64,000 nucleotides of DNA from Mucilaginibacter aquatilis (GCF_009755275.1 NZ_WQLA01000003.1:124001-188000), one strand, 5' to 3'; positions 1 through 8,449 are shown, numbered from the stretch's first letter. Program-made: numbers and translations. The notes: generated by a model not told the origin, from the sequence alone.

Positions 1-1
1 T

Positions 2-1081
2 AACCTTAATGCCTTGCTGGGTAATCTTAACTTTTACAAATCTAAGCTGAAGCCAGGGGTAAGGTTAATGGCAATGGTAAAAGCATTCTCATACGGCAGT
101 GGAACGTTTGAAGTTGCGAATATACTGCAGTACAATAAAGTTGATTACTTGGCTGTAGCGTACATTGACGAGGGCGTTGCGCTGCGTGAGGCCGGAATTA
201 CCTTACCTATAATGGTGCTGAACCCTGAACCATCAGCGTTTGACAAAGTGATTGAATTTAAGCTGGAGCCTGAAATTTACAGCTTTGGTTTGCTTGACAA
301 GTTTATAAAGTACATTCAAAATAACGGCAACGATCACTATCCGGTTCATATAAAAATTGATACGGGCATGCATCGGCTTGGTTTTGAAGGTTATGAGTTG
401 AGTAGCCTTTGTGATTTATTGAGCGGTAATCCATATATCCATGTAGTGTCAGTGTTTTCGCATCTGGTGGCCAGTGATGCCGAGGCACATGACGATTTTA
501 CCCGAAAACAAATTGAGAGATTTGAAGAGGCATCGGCCAGGATAGAAGCCGCGCTCGGCTATAAGGTTATCAGGCATCTTTCAAACACATCTGGCATTAC
601 ACGCTGGCCCGAGGCTCATTTTGATATGGTGCGTCTGGGCATTGGCCTGTATGGCATTGATGGTGCCGTGCCGCCTCATTTAAACGGTCTACAGCCTATA
701 GCAAAGCTAAAAACAAGTATATCACAAATACGGAGCATTAAAGCCGGCGAAACAGTTGGTTACAACCGTAATGGCAGTTTGCAAAGTGACGGCCGCATTG
801 CTACGGTAAGAATTGGTTATGCCGATGGATATTTGCGCGCATTTGGTAACGGGGTAGGCAAAATGCTGTTAAAAGGCGTGCTGGTGCCAACGGTAGGTAA
901 TATTGCAATGGATATGTGCATGATTGATGTAAGTGATGTAGACGTAGCCGAAGGCGATGAAGTGTATGTATTTAATGAGCAGCAAACCATTGAAGACCTG
1001 GCCAAACAAATAGGAACTATTCCTTATGAAATTTTAACCAATATATCGCAGCGGGTTAAAAGAGTGTATTTTTATGAGTAA
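2..1081 (+). CDS. alr: Alanine racemase domain, 5' truncated (probable MurF-Alr fusion)
   Basis: PLP-dependent alanine racemase, interconverting L- and D-alanine for peptidoglycan precursors. The frame is already open at base 2, so the N-terminus lies outside the window; the first ATG/TTG inside is not the real start. The PLP lysine sits in MVKAFSYGSG (Lys 27 of the visible part, codon at 80-82), and RLGIGLYG, GYADGY and GNIAMDMCMIDV are typical of the family. The visible part lacks only about the first 10-15 residues of a free-standing racemase. In Bacteroidota a racemase starting this way is commonly the C-terminal half of a fusion with MurF; that is known for the group and inferred here. 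Confidence 0.93.
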   Translation, partial: NLNALLGNLNFYKSKLKPGVRLMAMVKAFSYGSGTFEVANILQYNKVDYLAVAYIDEGVALREAGITLPIMVLNPEPSAFDKVIEFKLEPEIYSFGLLDKFIKYIQNNGNDHYPVHIKIDTGMHRLGFEGYELSSLCDLLSGNPYIHVVSVFSHLVASDAEAHDDFTRKQIERFEEASARIEAALGYKVIRHLSNTSGITRWPEAHFDMVRLGIGLYGIDGAVPPHLNGLQPIAKLKTSISQIRSIKAGETVGYNRNGSLQSDGRIATVRIGYADGYLRAFGNGVGKMLLKGVLVPTVGNIAMDMCMIDVSDVDVAEGDEVYVFNEQQTIEDLAKQIGTIPYEILTNISQRVKRVYFYE

Positions 1082-1095
1082 AATTGCACTTTCAT

Positions 1096-1692
1096 ATGAA
1101 CAGGTTTGCACGCGCTTTATTTAATTACTTTATAAAAGGGATGCTGGTAGTGGTGCCCTTGGGCGTTGCTATTTTCCTGATTGTTTGGGCAGTTGCCAAG
1201 TTAGATAGCGCACTTAACCTGAGCGATGTTTTGTGGGTGAACCCCAAAACAGGTAAAGGCATTTACGTGCCCGGGTTAGGCATTTTAACGGTACTAACAC
1301 TTATTATGGTAGCCGGAGTGCTGGTTACTAACGTTATTACCGACCCTATAAAGCACTGGTTTGCCCGCTGGCTAAATCATATACCCCTTTTTAAATTTCT
1401 TTACTCATCCATTAAAGATTTTACGGAGGCCTTTGTTGGTGAAGAGAAAAAATTTAACGAGCCAGTACTGGTTGAGGTAGGTTCATCGGGTGTAAAGAAG
1501 ATTGGCTTTTTAACGCGCAAAGACATGAGCACAATTGGTTTGCCTGGTGAAGTTGCTGTTTACTTTCCGTATTCTTACTCATTTGCAGGTCAGGTAGTTA
1601 TAGTGCCGGCAAATAAGGTAAAGCATATAAATAAAAGCGCCGCCGATGTAATGAAGTTTGTGATTTCGGGCGGTGTTACCGAGTTAGATTAG
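1096..1692 (+). CDS. DUF502 family inner-membrane protein
   Basis: Two-helix membrane protein of the DUF502 family, function unknown. Hydrophobic segments lie at about residues 10-33 and 55-80, followed by a soluble domain containing PLFKFLYSSIKDF and the GEVAVYFPYSYSFAG stretch, which match the family pattern. I chose the ATG at 1096 (MNRFARALF) over the in-frame TTG at 1084, because family members start with a short basic stretch before the first helix. It follows the racemase by 14 bases on the same strand and may be cotranscribed. Confidence 0.85.
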   Translation: MNRFARALFNYFIKGMLVVVPLGVAIFLIVWAVAKLDSALNLSDVLWVNPKTGKGIYVPGLGILTVLTLIMVAGVLVTNVITDPIKHWFARWLNHIPLFKFLYSSIKDFTEAFVGEEKKFNEPVLVEVGSSGVKKIGFLTRKDMSTIGLPGEVAVYFPYSYSFAGQVVIVPANKVKHINKSAADVMKFVISGGVTELD

Positions 1693-1710
1693 TTCCGTTA
1701 TTTCATTCCA

Positions 1711-1787
1711 AATTGCCATCCCGAACATTTATGGATTATAGGTGAATCAAATCCAGCTGATAACCTTTTGTGGTCGGAATGACAATT
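1711..1787. repeat. Imperfect inverted repeat between convergent genes
   Basis: Arms 1711-1724 and 1774-1787 match at 12 of 14 positions when one is reverse-complemented. The two differences are G.U wobbles in the minus-strand RNA and C.A mismatches in the plus-strand RNA. It lies between the DUF502 gene and the cytochrome c gene, which converge, so it may end the minus-strand metal operon or be a dispersed REP-like repeat. No second copy was noticed in the window. Confidence 0.4.
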
Positions 1788-1804
1788 GTATAAACTATTG
1801 TTTC

Positions 1805-2221
1805 TTAATTACAGCTCTCTAGCTCTTTATTTACCTTCTCTACGCTATGCAGACCTAAATGATTGCCGAAGTTATTTTGCACGTAGGTAAGCACCTGCGC
1901 AATTTCTACCGGCGCAAGGCCCGATGGAGGCATTTCGCCATTAAACGGCTTTCCGTTTACCATTATTGGTAACTTTAAGCCGTTTTTAACATAGCAAGCC
2001 AGTTTATTGCGGTTGGTCTTTAAATAAATCGAATCCGTTAGCGGTGGTATAAGCGCTGCCAAGCCTTCGCCCTGCGCTCCGTGGCAATTTTGGCACCGGG
2101 TTTTGTAAAGCTCCTGACCGGTGGTGTAATAGCGCATAAATTCAAGCTTTTCATCGCTTTGGCATGAATAAACAGCAGCTGTAACGGCAATAAAAAGTAT
2201 AGCAATTATTTTGAACTTCAT
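1805..2221 (-). CDS. Lipoprotein c-type cytochrome
   Basis: Small monohaem cytochrome c, probably a periplasmic electron carrier anchored by a lipid. The signal peptide ends in a lipobox with Cys20; the haem motif is CQNCH at residues 43-47 and the likely axial Met is Met97 in NGEMPP. 138 residues suits a one-domain class I cytochrome. Its ATG overlaps the stop of the SCO gene by 4 bases, so the two are translationally coupled. It is the last gene of the metal cluster. Partner oxidase genes are not in the window. Confidence 0.9.
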   Translation of the reverse strand: MKFKIIAILFIAVTAAVYSCQSDEKLEFMRYYTTGQELYKTRCQNCHGAQGEGLAALIPPLTDSIYLKTNRNKLACYVKNGLKLPIMVNGKPFNGEMPPSGLAPVEIAQVLTYVQNNFGNHLGLHSVEKVNKELESCN

Positions 2222-2874
2222 TGCGCTATCATGCTTTGTGGTTCCGTTTGCAGCAGCTTAATGTCTTTAATAAGATTAGCTACCTGCTCGGGGTTGGTAC
2301 CGTCATAACTACCGCGTATACGCTTTTGCTTGTCTATTAAAACAAAGTAACCCTGGTGCACATAACCGCCGGGAGCTTTGTTATCTTCCATCACTGCTAC
2401 AAGGTAACTTTCGGCCAGTTTGTAAATGGCTTGCTTGTCACCTTGTAAAAACCACCAGTTATTTCCGGTAATTCCCATTTTATCAGCATAGTTTTTCAAA
2501 ACGGCTACGCTATCATGCCGCGGGTCAATGCTGTAAGAAACAATTTTAACATTGCCTGATTTTTTGAATTCATCATATACCTTAAGCATATTACGGTGCA
2601 TAATAGGGCATATTGAAGGGCAGCTTGTAAAGAAGAAATCAGCCACGTAAATACTACCGTCTAAAGATTTCCGGGTGATTTTTTTACCATATTGATTAAC
2701 GGTTTCAAAATCAGGAATGGTATGATAAACGGTATCAGTAACTGTTTTACCATTTACGGTTTTAGTAACCGCTTCACGATTTCCGTATATAGGCAGCAAG
2801 TTATCGCTTTTATCGGAGGTATTGCATGCCGCTAAGCCAAGCAGGCAACATGCGCTTAAAATCAAAGCTTTCAT
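2218..2874 (-). CDS. SCO1/SenC family copper chaperone
   Basis: Thioredoxin-fold copper chaperone of the SCO1/SenC family, which delivers copper to the CuA site of cytochrome oxidase or acts as a periplasmic thiol reductase. It is a lipoprotein (lipobox Cys17). The metal motif CPSIC gives Cys85 and Cys89, and His173 in GGYVHQGYF is the expected third ligand. Length 218 is normal for the family. Four-base overlaps with both neighbours (2871-2874 and 2218-2221) show tight operon packing. It is the strongest evidence that the surrounding cluster handles copper. Confidence 0.92.
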   Translation of the reverse strand: MKALILSACCLLGLAACNTSDKSDNLLPIYGNREAVTKTVNGKTVTDTVYHTIPDFETVNQYGKKITRKSLDGSIYVADFFFTSCPSICPIMHRNMLKVYDEFKKSGNVKIVSYSIDPRHDSVAVLKNYADKMGITGNNWWFLQGDKQAIYKLAESYLVAVMEDNKAPGGYVHQGYFVLIDKQKRIRGSYDGTNPEQVANLIKDIKLLQTEPQSMIAQ

Positions 2875-3275
2875 TTCTTTTGAGTTGATAAGTATTGGTT
2901 TGATTGATTAATTGCAGCATCTAATTGCTTGTTCACCTTTTCAATTTGTGTTTTCTGGTCGGCCATGTACTGCATAGTCTCATCATGCGATTTTCCTTCA
3001 TGCTCCACCTCAAACTGGTGCATCCAATCTTCCATGGCTTTATCAGCTGCGCTAAGGTTCTGAGTTACGTTGGATGCTGTTGCACTATCAACAGCCTTTG
3101 TTTTAATAAGGCTGTCGAGCAATATATTGTTTTTAACCACCTGTTCACTTTTTTCCATGGCAACATCATGAACTTTTATTACCTCGTTCATAGCATCTTT
3201 TTCCTGCGCTTTATGATTACTGCATGAGGCTAATAATAACCCGGCAAGTGTTATAATTAAATATTGTTGTTTCAT
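2871..3275 (-). CDS. Small helical lipoprotein rich in His and Met
   Basis: Function unknown. The signal peptide ends in LLASC, so a lipoprotein is expected. The mature part is almost all helix-forming and coiled-coil-like. It carries a cluster of possible metal ligands in the second half (MEDWMHQFEVEHEGKSHDE and a Met a few residues later). Similar short lipoproteins with a W-M-H/Q-x-F motif are common in Bacteroidota, from memory. Its position between the heavy-metal-binding lipoprotein and SCO, and the 4-base overlap with SCO, suggest a role in the same metal pathway; that is inference. Confidence 0.75.
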   Translation of the reverse strand: MKQQYLIITLAGLLLASCSNHKAQEKDAMNEVIKVHDVAMEKSEQVVKNNILLDSLIKTKAVDSATASNVTQNLSAADKAMEDWMHQFEVEHEGKSHDETMQYMADQKTQIEKVNKQLDAAINQSNQYLSTQKK

Positions 3276-3289
3276 TGGTTATTATTTAA

Positions 3290-3487
3290 TCAGTCTTCCT
3301 TTGCAACCAAGTCCATTCCGCATTTAGGACAAGTGCCAGGTTTTAGTTCAGCTACTTCAGGGTGCATGGGGCAGGTGTAAACCGTTTTATCTGCACTATT
3401 TTCAATTGGTGTCTTGTCTTGTTTTTGTGCAGGTTGTTTGCATGCGGCAAATGCAGCCATAATGCAAACGATCATTATCTTCTTCAT
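3290..3487 (-). CDS. Mini-lipoprotein with a heavy-metal-binding domain
   Basis: 65-residue lipoprotein consisting of a signal peptide (lipobox Cys16), a short linker and one heavy-metal-binding domain of the kind found at the N-terminus of CusB-type efflux adaptors and some copper P-type ATPases. Visible ligands are Cys39-Pro-Met-His42 and Cys53-Pro-Lys-Cys56-Gly-Met58. The ATG at 3487 was chosen because it opens directly into the signal peptide; a longer frame to 3532 would run back into the PepSY gene. It starts 1 base after the PepSY stop. Likely a periplasmic copper (or other soft metal) carrier. Confidence 0.88.
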   Translation of the reverse strand: MKKIMIVCIMAAFAACKQPAQKQDKTPIENSADKTVYTCPMHPEVAELKPGTCPKCGMDLVAKED

Positions 3488-3488
3488 G

Positions 3489-4943
3489 TTATTTGTTTTT
3501 AATAAAGGCCGCAAAACCGAACAAAGATACAACTAATACACCCGCTGCTGCCAGCATACTAACTATATCACGTACATTCTTACCGGCCCATGTCATGCCA
3601 AAGTATTTGTGCAAAAATATAAACGAAAAACCTTCCAGGCGATCAATGCCCGCAACCTTGGTTGCCAGTTTAGCCGATGAGGTTTCTATGTACCAATCTT
3701 GATTTTGAGGATAGCTGATTTTCATAACCGGCAGCCGCTTGTTAATAAAGCCATACTCGGGAGTGAATTGTTTAATTTGCTCTGTTTTAAATTGATAGGC
3801 TGTCTTGTCTTCCATATTACCTCCACGATAATAGTTGCTTAAATACAGCGCAAACTTCCTATCGCCATCTTGCACTTCGGTGCCCGATTGCGTGTTGAAG
3901 TATTTCACCAGTTTTTTTGCATCTGTTACCTGGTAAAATGTGATGCCTTTGTATTTAATTAAAGAAATGCGCTTAGTAAGACTATCTGCAATACGAGAGT
4001 TAAGATTGCTTATCTGGAGATCGGTGCGGTTGATTAACTGCTCAAACGGTTGTTTGGTAGCCGGCTCGCCGTTTAGTTTCACCCATAAATGGAAGCCGCC
4101 GCTTATTGTAAAAGTTAACATCACAAATGACACAATTAACCCCAGTTGCCGGTGATACCGGTGAGTAAAGCGTTTTTCTTTTTTGTCCTCAATTTTTTGT
4201 TGTTGCCGTATTTGCTTAAAACGTTTCCAAAACAAACCATAAACGGTAATGCCAGAAAATAGCGATAGTATCATTATTACAATCACAATTAGCAATGTAA
4301 CTTGTCTGATTGTCTCGCTAAAAGCATCAGCTAAAAACTGCCAGCTATGAAACTGCCTGAAAATCCAGAGAAATGTTTTACGCGTATTGTTGTTGAAAGT
4401 GGCTAACCGGCTTTGGCTGGTTTCCACATAAACGTCCATTCTATCTGCGCGGTTAAAAGCTATTTTCCAAACAGGCAGCAAGCGGTTTATAGGTTGATAA
4501 GTATCATCAAAAGTTGTTTGTAAGGTGATGCTTTTGATTGATGAAACTGAATCCTGCGTGAAATAGCGGGCTAAGAAGACGGCATACTTCTTATCGCCGT
4601 TCGGTAGTAATACGCCGTTACTTGCCGAATAGTAACGATAGCTACTATCAGGCATTAAAGCCTGATAGTAAGTTTGTTTATTAAAATTAACTAAACTAAA
4701 ATTGCGGATAGTTGAAATTTTGTTTTGGTCCATTACCTGTTGTAATGAAAGCACCGGAGCCATCTGTTGTTGAGTCATTGGTTTAAACACTTCCTGCGGT
4801 ATAAACGGCCTGAACCAGTTAGACATAAATGGGTGAGATAGCCCGCTTACGCTCCAAAAAATAACCGGTACTAAGCTAATCAAACCTAATATGCGGTGCC
4901 ATTTGTAAAACTGTTTTTTTGTTATTAATGATTGATTTTGCAT
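3489..4943 (-). CDS. PepSY-associated transmembrane protein
   Basis: Inner-membrane protein of the PepSY-TM type, a family seen next to TonB-dependent receptors for iron or copper compounds, where members may act as ferric or cupric reductases. Hydrophobic segments are near residues 15-35, 210-235, 255-280 and close to the C-terminus. Histidines lie at membrane edges (KWHRILGL, GLSHP, RYHRQLGL, FLHKYFG) and could bind haem or metal. The protein looks like an internal duplication of a TM-PepSY unit. It starts 3 bases after the receptor stop, so the two genes are one transcription unit. Confidence 0.87.
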   Translation of the reverse strand: MQNQSLITKKQFYKWHRILGLISLVPVIFWSVSGLSHPFMSNWFRPFIPQEVFKPMTQQQMAPVLSLQQVMDQNKISTIRNFSLVNFNKQTYYQALMPDSSYRYYSASNGVLLPNGDKKYAVFLARYFTQDSVSSIKSITLQTTFDDTYQPINRLLPVWKIAFNRADRMDVYVETSQSRLATFNNNTRKTFLWIFRQFHSWQFLADAFSETIRQVTLLIVIVIMILSLFSGITVYGLFWKRFKQIRQQQKIEDKKEKRFTHRYHRQLGLIVSFVMLTFTISGGFHLWVKLNGEPATKQPFEQLINRTDLQISNLNSRIADSLTKRISLIKYKGITFYQVTDAKKLVKYFNTQSGTEVQDGDRKFALYLSNYYRGGNMEDKTAYQFKTEQIKQFTPEYGFINKRLPVMKISYPQNQDWYIETSSAKLATKVAGIDRLEGFSFIFLHKYFGMTWAGKNVRDIVSMLAAAGVLVVSLFGFAAFIKNK

Positions 4944-4946
4944 GGC

Positions 4947-7277
4947 TTAAGGTTTTGATAGAGAGTAACTGATACCAAGTGTATAAGTGCGCGGCGGCGC
5001 GGCATAGTAGGTATCTCCATATTGGTTGCTGGTTACTGATGTTGCATAAAGCTTATTGGTTAGGTTAACTACATTGAACCATATGCCGGCACCTTTTAAC
5101 AAAGTGTTTTTAAAATCATAACCTAACCTGACGTTAACAAGGCTATAGCCTCCATAGATCTTTGTATTTGCAGGATTAGTGTAGTATGAATTTATATGCT
5201 GCCACTCGGGTGCAATACGAAACCCTTGCGCAAACTGTGGCCTGTACGTCAGCTCAGCGTTAGCAATCCAGGTTGGTGCGTTTGCCATGCGGTTGCCATT
5301 ATAAACAAGAGTAGTTGTTTGTCCACCCGAGGTGCGTACTTCACTATAGTCTTTGTATGTATGCCACGCATTGGTTCCGCTGAAACGAAAAGTTAGTTGT
5401 TGTATCGGTGCGTAAGTTACCGTATACTCAATGCCGCTATGCCGGGTTGCGCCCGCATTTTGGTTTTGCGTAGTATTATCGGGTAGCAACTGACTGATAA
5501 TTTCGTTTTTTCCATTGAGCTGATAAAGGCTTAATTCGGTATAAAGCTTTTTATTGAAAACTGCGAACCAGCCGCCTACTTCATAGTTATTAAATGTGGC
5601 CTGCTTTAACGGAGTTTGCTGTCGCGAGTTGAATAAATCTCCGGTTTCGGGCGGTTGAAAGCCCATACTGTAGTTTGCATACAGTCCTTTATTATTGCCC
5701 AGGTTGTATGTTAAACCTAGTTTGGGTGCTAATACGTCAAAATTGTTGCTTTGCTGTTGTTTGTATTTAGTACTTGTTGTTGGTAAGCCGTTACGAAAGT
5801 TGTAGTGAACCCTGTCATAACGCAAACCAGCTACAATGCGCAATGGCTCAATCGGCTTTAGTTCATATTGTGCATATGCTGCCGTGTTGAAAAGTTTAAT
5901 GCGGTAATCGTCAATGAAAACACCTGTGTTGATAAAGCCAGTGTAGTAATTTCGTGCAACATCTTTTTGAATGTTTAATGATTGTGCGTAAAACGAGCTA
6001 GGGCTGTTATCCAAATACATGCCAGCTATCAATCTCGAATGCAAAAAATCAAAGTCAACCCTGTGTTGTGCAAGTACGCCATAGCTGTTGAAAGACTGAT
6101 CGTTCACCTGTCCGTTTGAGCTTACATACTGTCCTTGCGCGTTGCGCACGTCTGATATAAAGTAGCTGGGAAGCTGTGCTGTGGAGTTGTTGCGATAGTA
6201 TAAGGTTACAAACGTATTGCTGGCCTGGCTCCAGGCATGTTCCAGTTTAACGCTCGACCTGAATGCCTTTACCTTGCGATAAGTGAAACGCTGATTACTG
6301 GTATAGCTGCGATCATAAAAACGTGCGCTATCTAATGAGCCTGGTGTTTGCGTATTTAGAAAATTGTATGTGGCTGATGCTATTAAACGGGTGGCTACAT
6401 CCAAATCATACGTAGCCTTTAGTGTACTCGAGTATTTATCGAAGTCCGTATAGTCTTGCCATCCATTTTTTTGATGTGCAATGTACCCTCCGGTATATAA
6501 GCCGAATTTACCGGATGTAAAGCCACCATCGGCATCAACGCGGCGGTAATGATAGTTATCACCCTGCAATTGTACGCGAGCCGCATACCCGCCCGGTGGG
6601 TTAGGCGTAATAAAGTTAACAGCGCCACCAACCGAATTACTGCCATATAATGATGAAGCAGGCCCTTTAATAACCTCAATATCTTTTACGCTGTTCATAT
6701 TGATTTCGTAAAGGGAATTATGGTTAAAAATTCCGGTAGGCCGAATAGGAAGGCCATCTTCCATATACAAGTAAAGTGCATTATAGGTGATGGGCTGCCG
6801 TATGGCCATGGTATGCTGCTCGTTGCCAAGGTTAACCATATATACACCTGCCACCTTGTTTAGCAATTGGTATAACGCCGTTGCTTTAGTCTCCTGCATT
6901 ACAACGGAGTTGATTTTGCTAATGGCAACAGGCGCACTCGCACGCGACTGGCCTTCGCGACTGGCCGAAACTACAACAGGCTGCAAATCAACAGCCGATG
7001 GAGACAAGCTTACATTTAGCGTAGTATGACCGGTAGTCAATTCACTAACAATGGCAATGTATCCCATCATAAAAAAACGTAATTGGCCTGAAGCGTTAAT
7101 GCTGTAATGGCCGTTGCGATCAGTTGTGGTGGCAATAGTTGGCTGACTTGAGGCTGTAATGCTAACGCCCGATAACGGCTCGTGCGTAACAGCATCTGTT
7201 ACGGTACCTATAAGGGTGTTTTGGGCATGAGCGCCCAATGGCATTGTAAAAAGTAAAAACAATAAAATTTTACGCAT
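4947..7277 (-). CDS. TonB-dependent outer-membrane receptor
   Basis: Outer-membrane active transporter. In order: signal peptide (residues 1-18), a carboxypeptidase-like regulatory domain (about 20-95, GTVTDAVTHEPLSGV), a plug domain (about 105-230, with IEVIKGPASSLYGSNSVGG), and a beta-barrel ending in a TYTLGISYSL strand. 776 residues is typical of siderophore or metal receptors and shorter than SusC proteins. Substrate cannot be read from sequence; the operon (PepSY, heavy-metal-binding lipoprotein, SCO) points to copper or a copper chelate, with iron the main alternative. Confidence 0.92.
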   Translation of the reverse strand: MRKILLFLLFTMPLGAHAQNTLIGTVTDAVTHEPLSGVSITASSQPTIATTTDRNGHYSINASGQLRFFMMGYIAIVSELTTGHTTLNVSLSPSAVDLQPVVVSASREGQSRASAPVAISKINSVVMQETKATALYQLLNKVAGVYMVNLGNEQHTMAIRQPITYNALYLYMEDGLPIRPTGIFNHNSLYEINMNSVKDIEVIKGPASSLYGSNSVGGAVNFITPNPPGGYAARVQLQGDNYHYRRVDADGGFTSGKFGLYTGGYIAHQKNGWQDYTDFDKYSSTLKATYDLDVATRLIASATYNFLNTQTPGSLDSARFYDRSYTSNQRFTYRKVKAFRSSVKLEHAWSQASNTFVTLYYRNNSTAQLPSYFISDVRNAQGQYVSSNGQVNDQSFNSYGVLAQHRVDFDFLHSRLIAGMYLDNSPSSFYAQSLNIQKDVARNYYTGFINTGVFIDDYRIKLFNTAAYAQYELKPIEPLRIVAGLRYDRVHYNFRNGLPTTSTKYKQQQSNNFDVLAPKLGLTYNLGNNKGLYANYSMGFQPPETGDLFNSRQQTPLKQATFNNYEVGGWFAVFNKKLYTELSLYQLNGKNEIISQLLPDNTTQNQNAGATRHSGIEYTVTYAPIQQLTFRFSGTNAWHTYKDYSEVRTSGGQTTTLVYNGNRMANAPTWIANAELTYRPQFAQGFRIAPEWQHINSYYTNPANTKIYGGYSLVNVRLGYDFKNTLLKGAGIWFNVVNLTNKLYATSVTSNQYGDTYYAAPPRTYTLGISYSLSKP

Positions 7278-7378
7278 AATAAATGCTTACGGCATTGCTG
7301 CCAGGTAATTGAAAGAATGATTTTGTTGCACGGTTATTTGGAAGGGATATGATCGATGTAATCTATCAATTGCTTTGA

Positions 7379-7397
7379 GGTTGTATTTCAAACAACC
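7379..7397. promoter_or_regulatory. Inverted repeat in the leader of the receptor gene
   Basis: A perfect 6-bp inverted repeat (GGTTGT, 7-base spacer, ACAACC) inside the 295-base gap 7278-7572 between the Cys-rich gene and the receptor gene. It could be an operator or a leader hairpin. Nothing else in this gap is clear: I found no exact TAnnTTTG box on the minus strand and no credible small gene. Confidence 0.25.
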
Positions 7398-7572
7398 AGA
7401 AATTTTGACGTTGCACACGAATACAGGAATGGAATATTTCCTTCCTGAGAGCGGATGAAATTGATATTAACGAAGGCTTGTAAAAGCCACCGCTCGCCAA
7501 TCACAAAAGTCTCTATTGAAAATGATAACGCTGATTGAAGCAATCAACCAATAACCGTAAAAAGAGAAGTTA

Positions 7573-7944
7573 TTATGCTTGCCGTGGAGGGCGGAGGAGG
7601 AATTGGCTTACTTGCTGCGGAACCATGGCCTGGTAACGCATAGGGAACGATTGCAGCAATTGGGCATGAAACTCAAAATCAAAGCTAACCGTAACGCAGG
7701 CATCCTGAAACAAGCTTTTTTGAATCTGGCGTTCGGCACTGCGTTCTTTTTCTTCGGCCTGTTTAATTTTTTTCATTAAGAAACAGCGGCCGTTACAATG
7801 CATCCATGGCTTATCGCGGTTTTCGCAAAGCTTTTCGGCAATGTACTTTTGGTTAGCTTCGTAACCTGCGTAAATAAACAGCCGCGAAAAATTGGCTGTT
7901 ACCGTTAGGCAGATGAGCAGTAAGGCTACAAAGCGTTTTAACAT
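7573..7944 (-). CDS. Small Cys-rich exported or membrane-anchored protein
   Basis: Unrecognised by name. A hydrophobic N-terminal segment (residues 5-17) is followed by a motif in which Cys40, His49, Cys50 and Cys54 fall within 15 residues (C-E-N-R-x5-H-C-N-G-R-C), then a charged helix and a variable tail. The Cys/His spacing suggests metal binding. From memory, similar small proteins with an HCNGKC-like motif lie beside TonB receptors in other Bacteroidota. I chose ATG 7944 over 7980 because a promoter-like box at 7950-7957 would leave the upstream start untranscribed. It leads the metal cluster, 295 bases before the receptor. Confidence 0.75.
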   Translation of the reverse strand: MLKRFVALLLICLTVTANFSRLFIYAGYEANQKYIAEKLCENRDKPWMHCNGRCFLMKKIKQAEEKERSAERQIQKSLFQDACVTVSFDFEFHAQLLQSFPMRYQAMVPQQVSQFLLRPPRQA

Positions 7945-7949
7945 TGGCG

Positions 7950-7957
7950 CAAAACTA
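7950..7957 (-). promoter_or_regulatory. Putative -7 box for the Cys-rich gene
   Basis: TAGTTTTG on the minus strand fits TAnnTTTG. Its end is 5 bases from the ATG, so a transcript from it would have almost no leader. Confidence 0.45.
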
Positions 7958-7993
7958 AGCCTTATGTGGTAGCCTTGCAAACCAAATTTGCTT

Positions 7994-8449
7994 TTATTGC
8001 CTGGTGTAAAATATGTAATCGGTTGATGGAAGCTCGTTTATACCGGCTTTTTTTAGTTCCTGCCCAACTTGCGCACGATGATGCGTACCATGATTAATTA
8101 CATGCGTTAGGATGTCAATAAGTTTGTCTGTGTATTGCGCCCCTTTGGTTGTGATATACGCAACAGGTTTTTCAAAGTCATCGGTATTCAAAGTTTTAAT
8201 ATAGTCAATCCATTGTGTATGATTTTCTTGCATAATGTACTTCAGCTGTACCGCCTGCAAATCGGGCCAAACTGTTAAACCGGCAGCACTGTCGGTACGG
8301 CATCTTGATAGCCATATTTGTTGTGCGCCTAAAATATGCGCAGTAAGTTTTACAGCTCTTTCGGGTTCCTTGCTTTGAAATAAAAGGTCGAGCATTTGCA
8401 GGTTGCAATGCAAATCGTAATTAAACAGGTTGATGAAATGGGTTTTCAT
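7994..8449 (-). CDS. DinB family metal-dependent protein
   Basis: Four-helix-bundle protein of the DinB/YfiT-like superfamily; members include thiol S-transferases and proteins of unknown function. His14 (NYDLHCN), His116, His120 and His124 (THVINHGTHHRAQ) supply the typical three-His metal site. 151 residues is the family length. It lies upstream of the Cys-rich gene on the same strand (49 bases from that gene's start), but that gene has its own promoter-like box, so a shared operon is uncertain. No specific substrate can be assigned. Confidence 0.88.
   Translation of the reverse strand: MKTHFINLFNYDLHCNLQMLDLLFQSKEPERAVKLTAHILGAQQIWLSRCRTDSAAGLTVWPDLQAVQLKYIMQENHTQWIDYIKTLNTDDFEKPVAYITTKGAQYTDKLIDILTHVINHGTHHRAQVGQELKKAGINELPSTDYIFYTRQ

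Noticed and set aside
2925..3227. 100-codon plus-strand frame over the metal operon
   Set aside because: Mirror of the minus-strand lipoprotein gene; no start context or family features. The same holds for similar shadows at 30314-30727, 30832-31164, 32976-33395 and 38554-38964.
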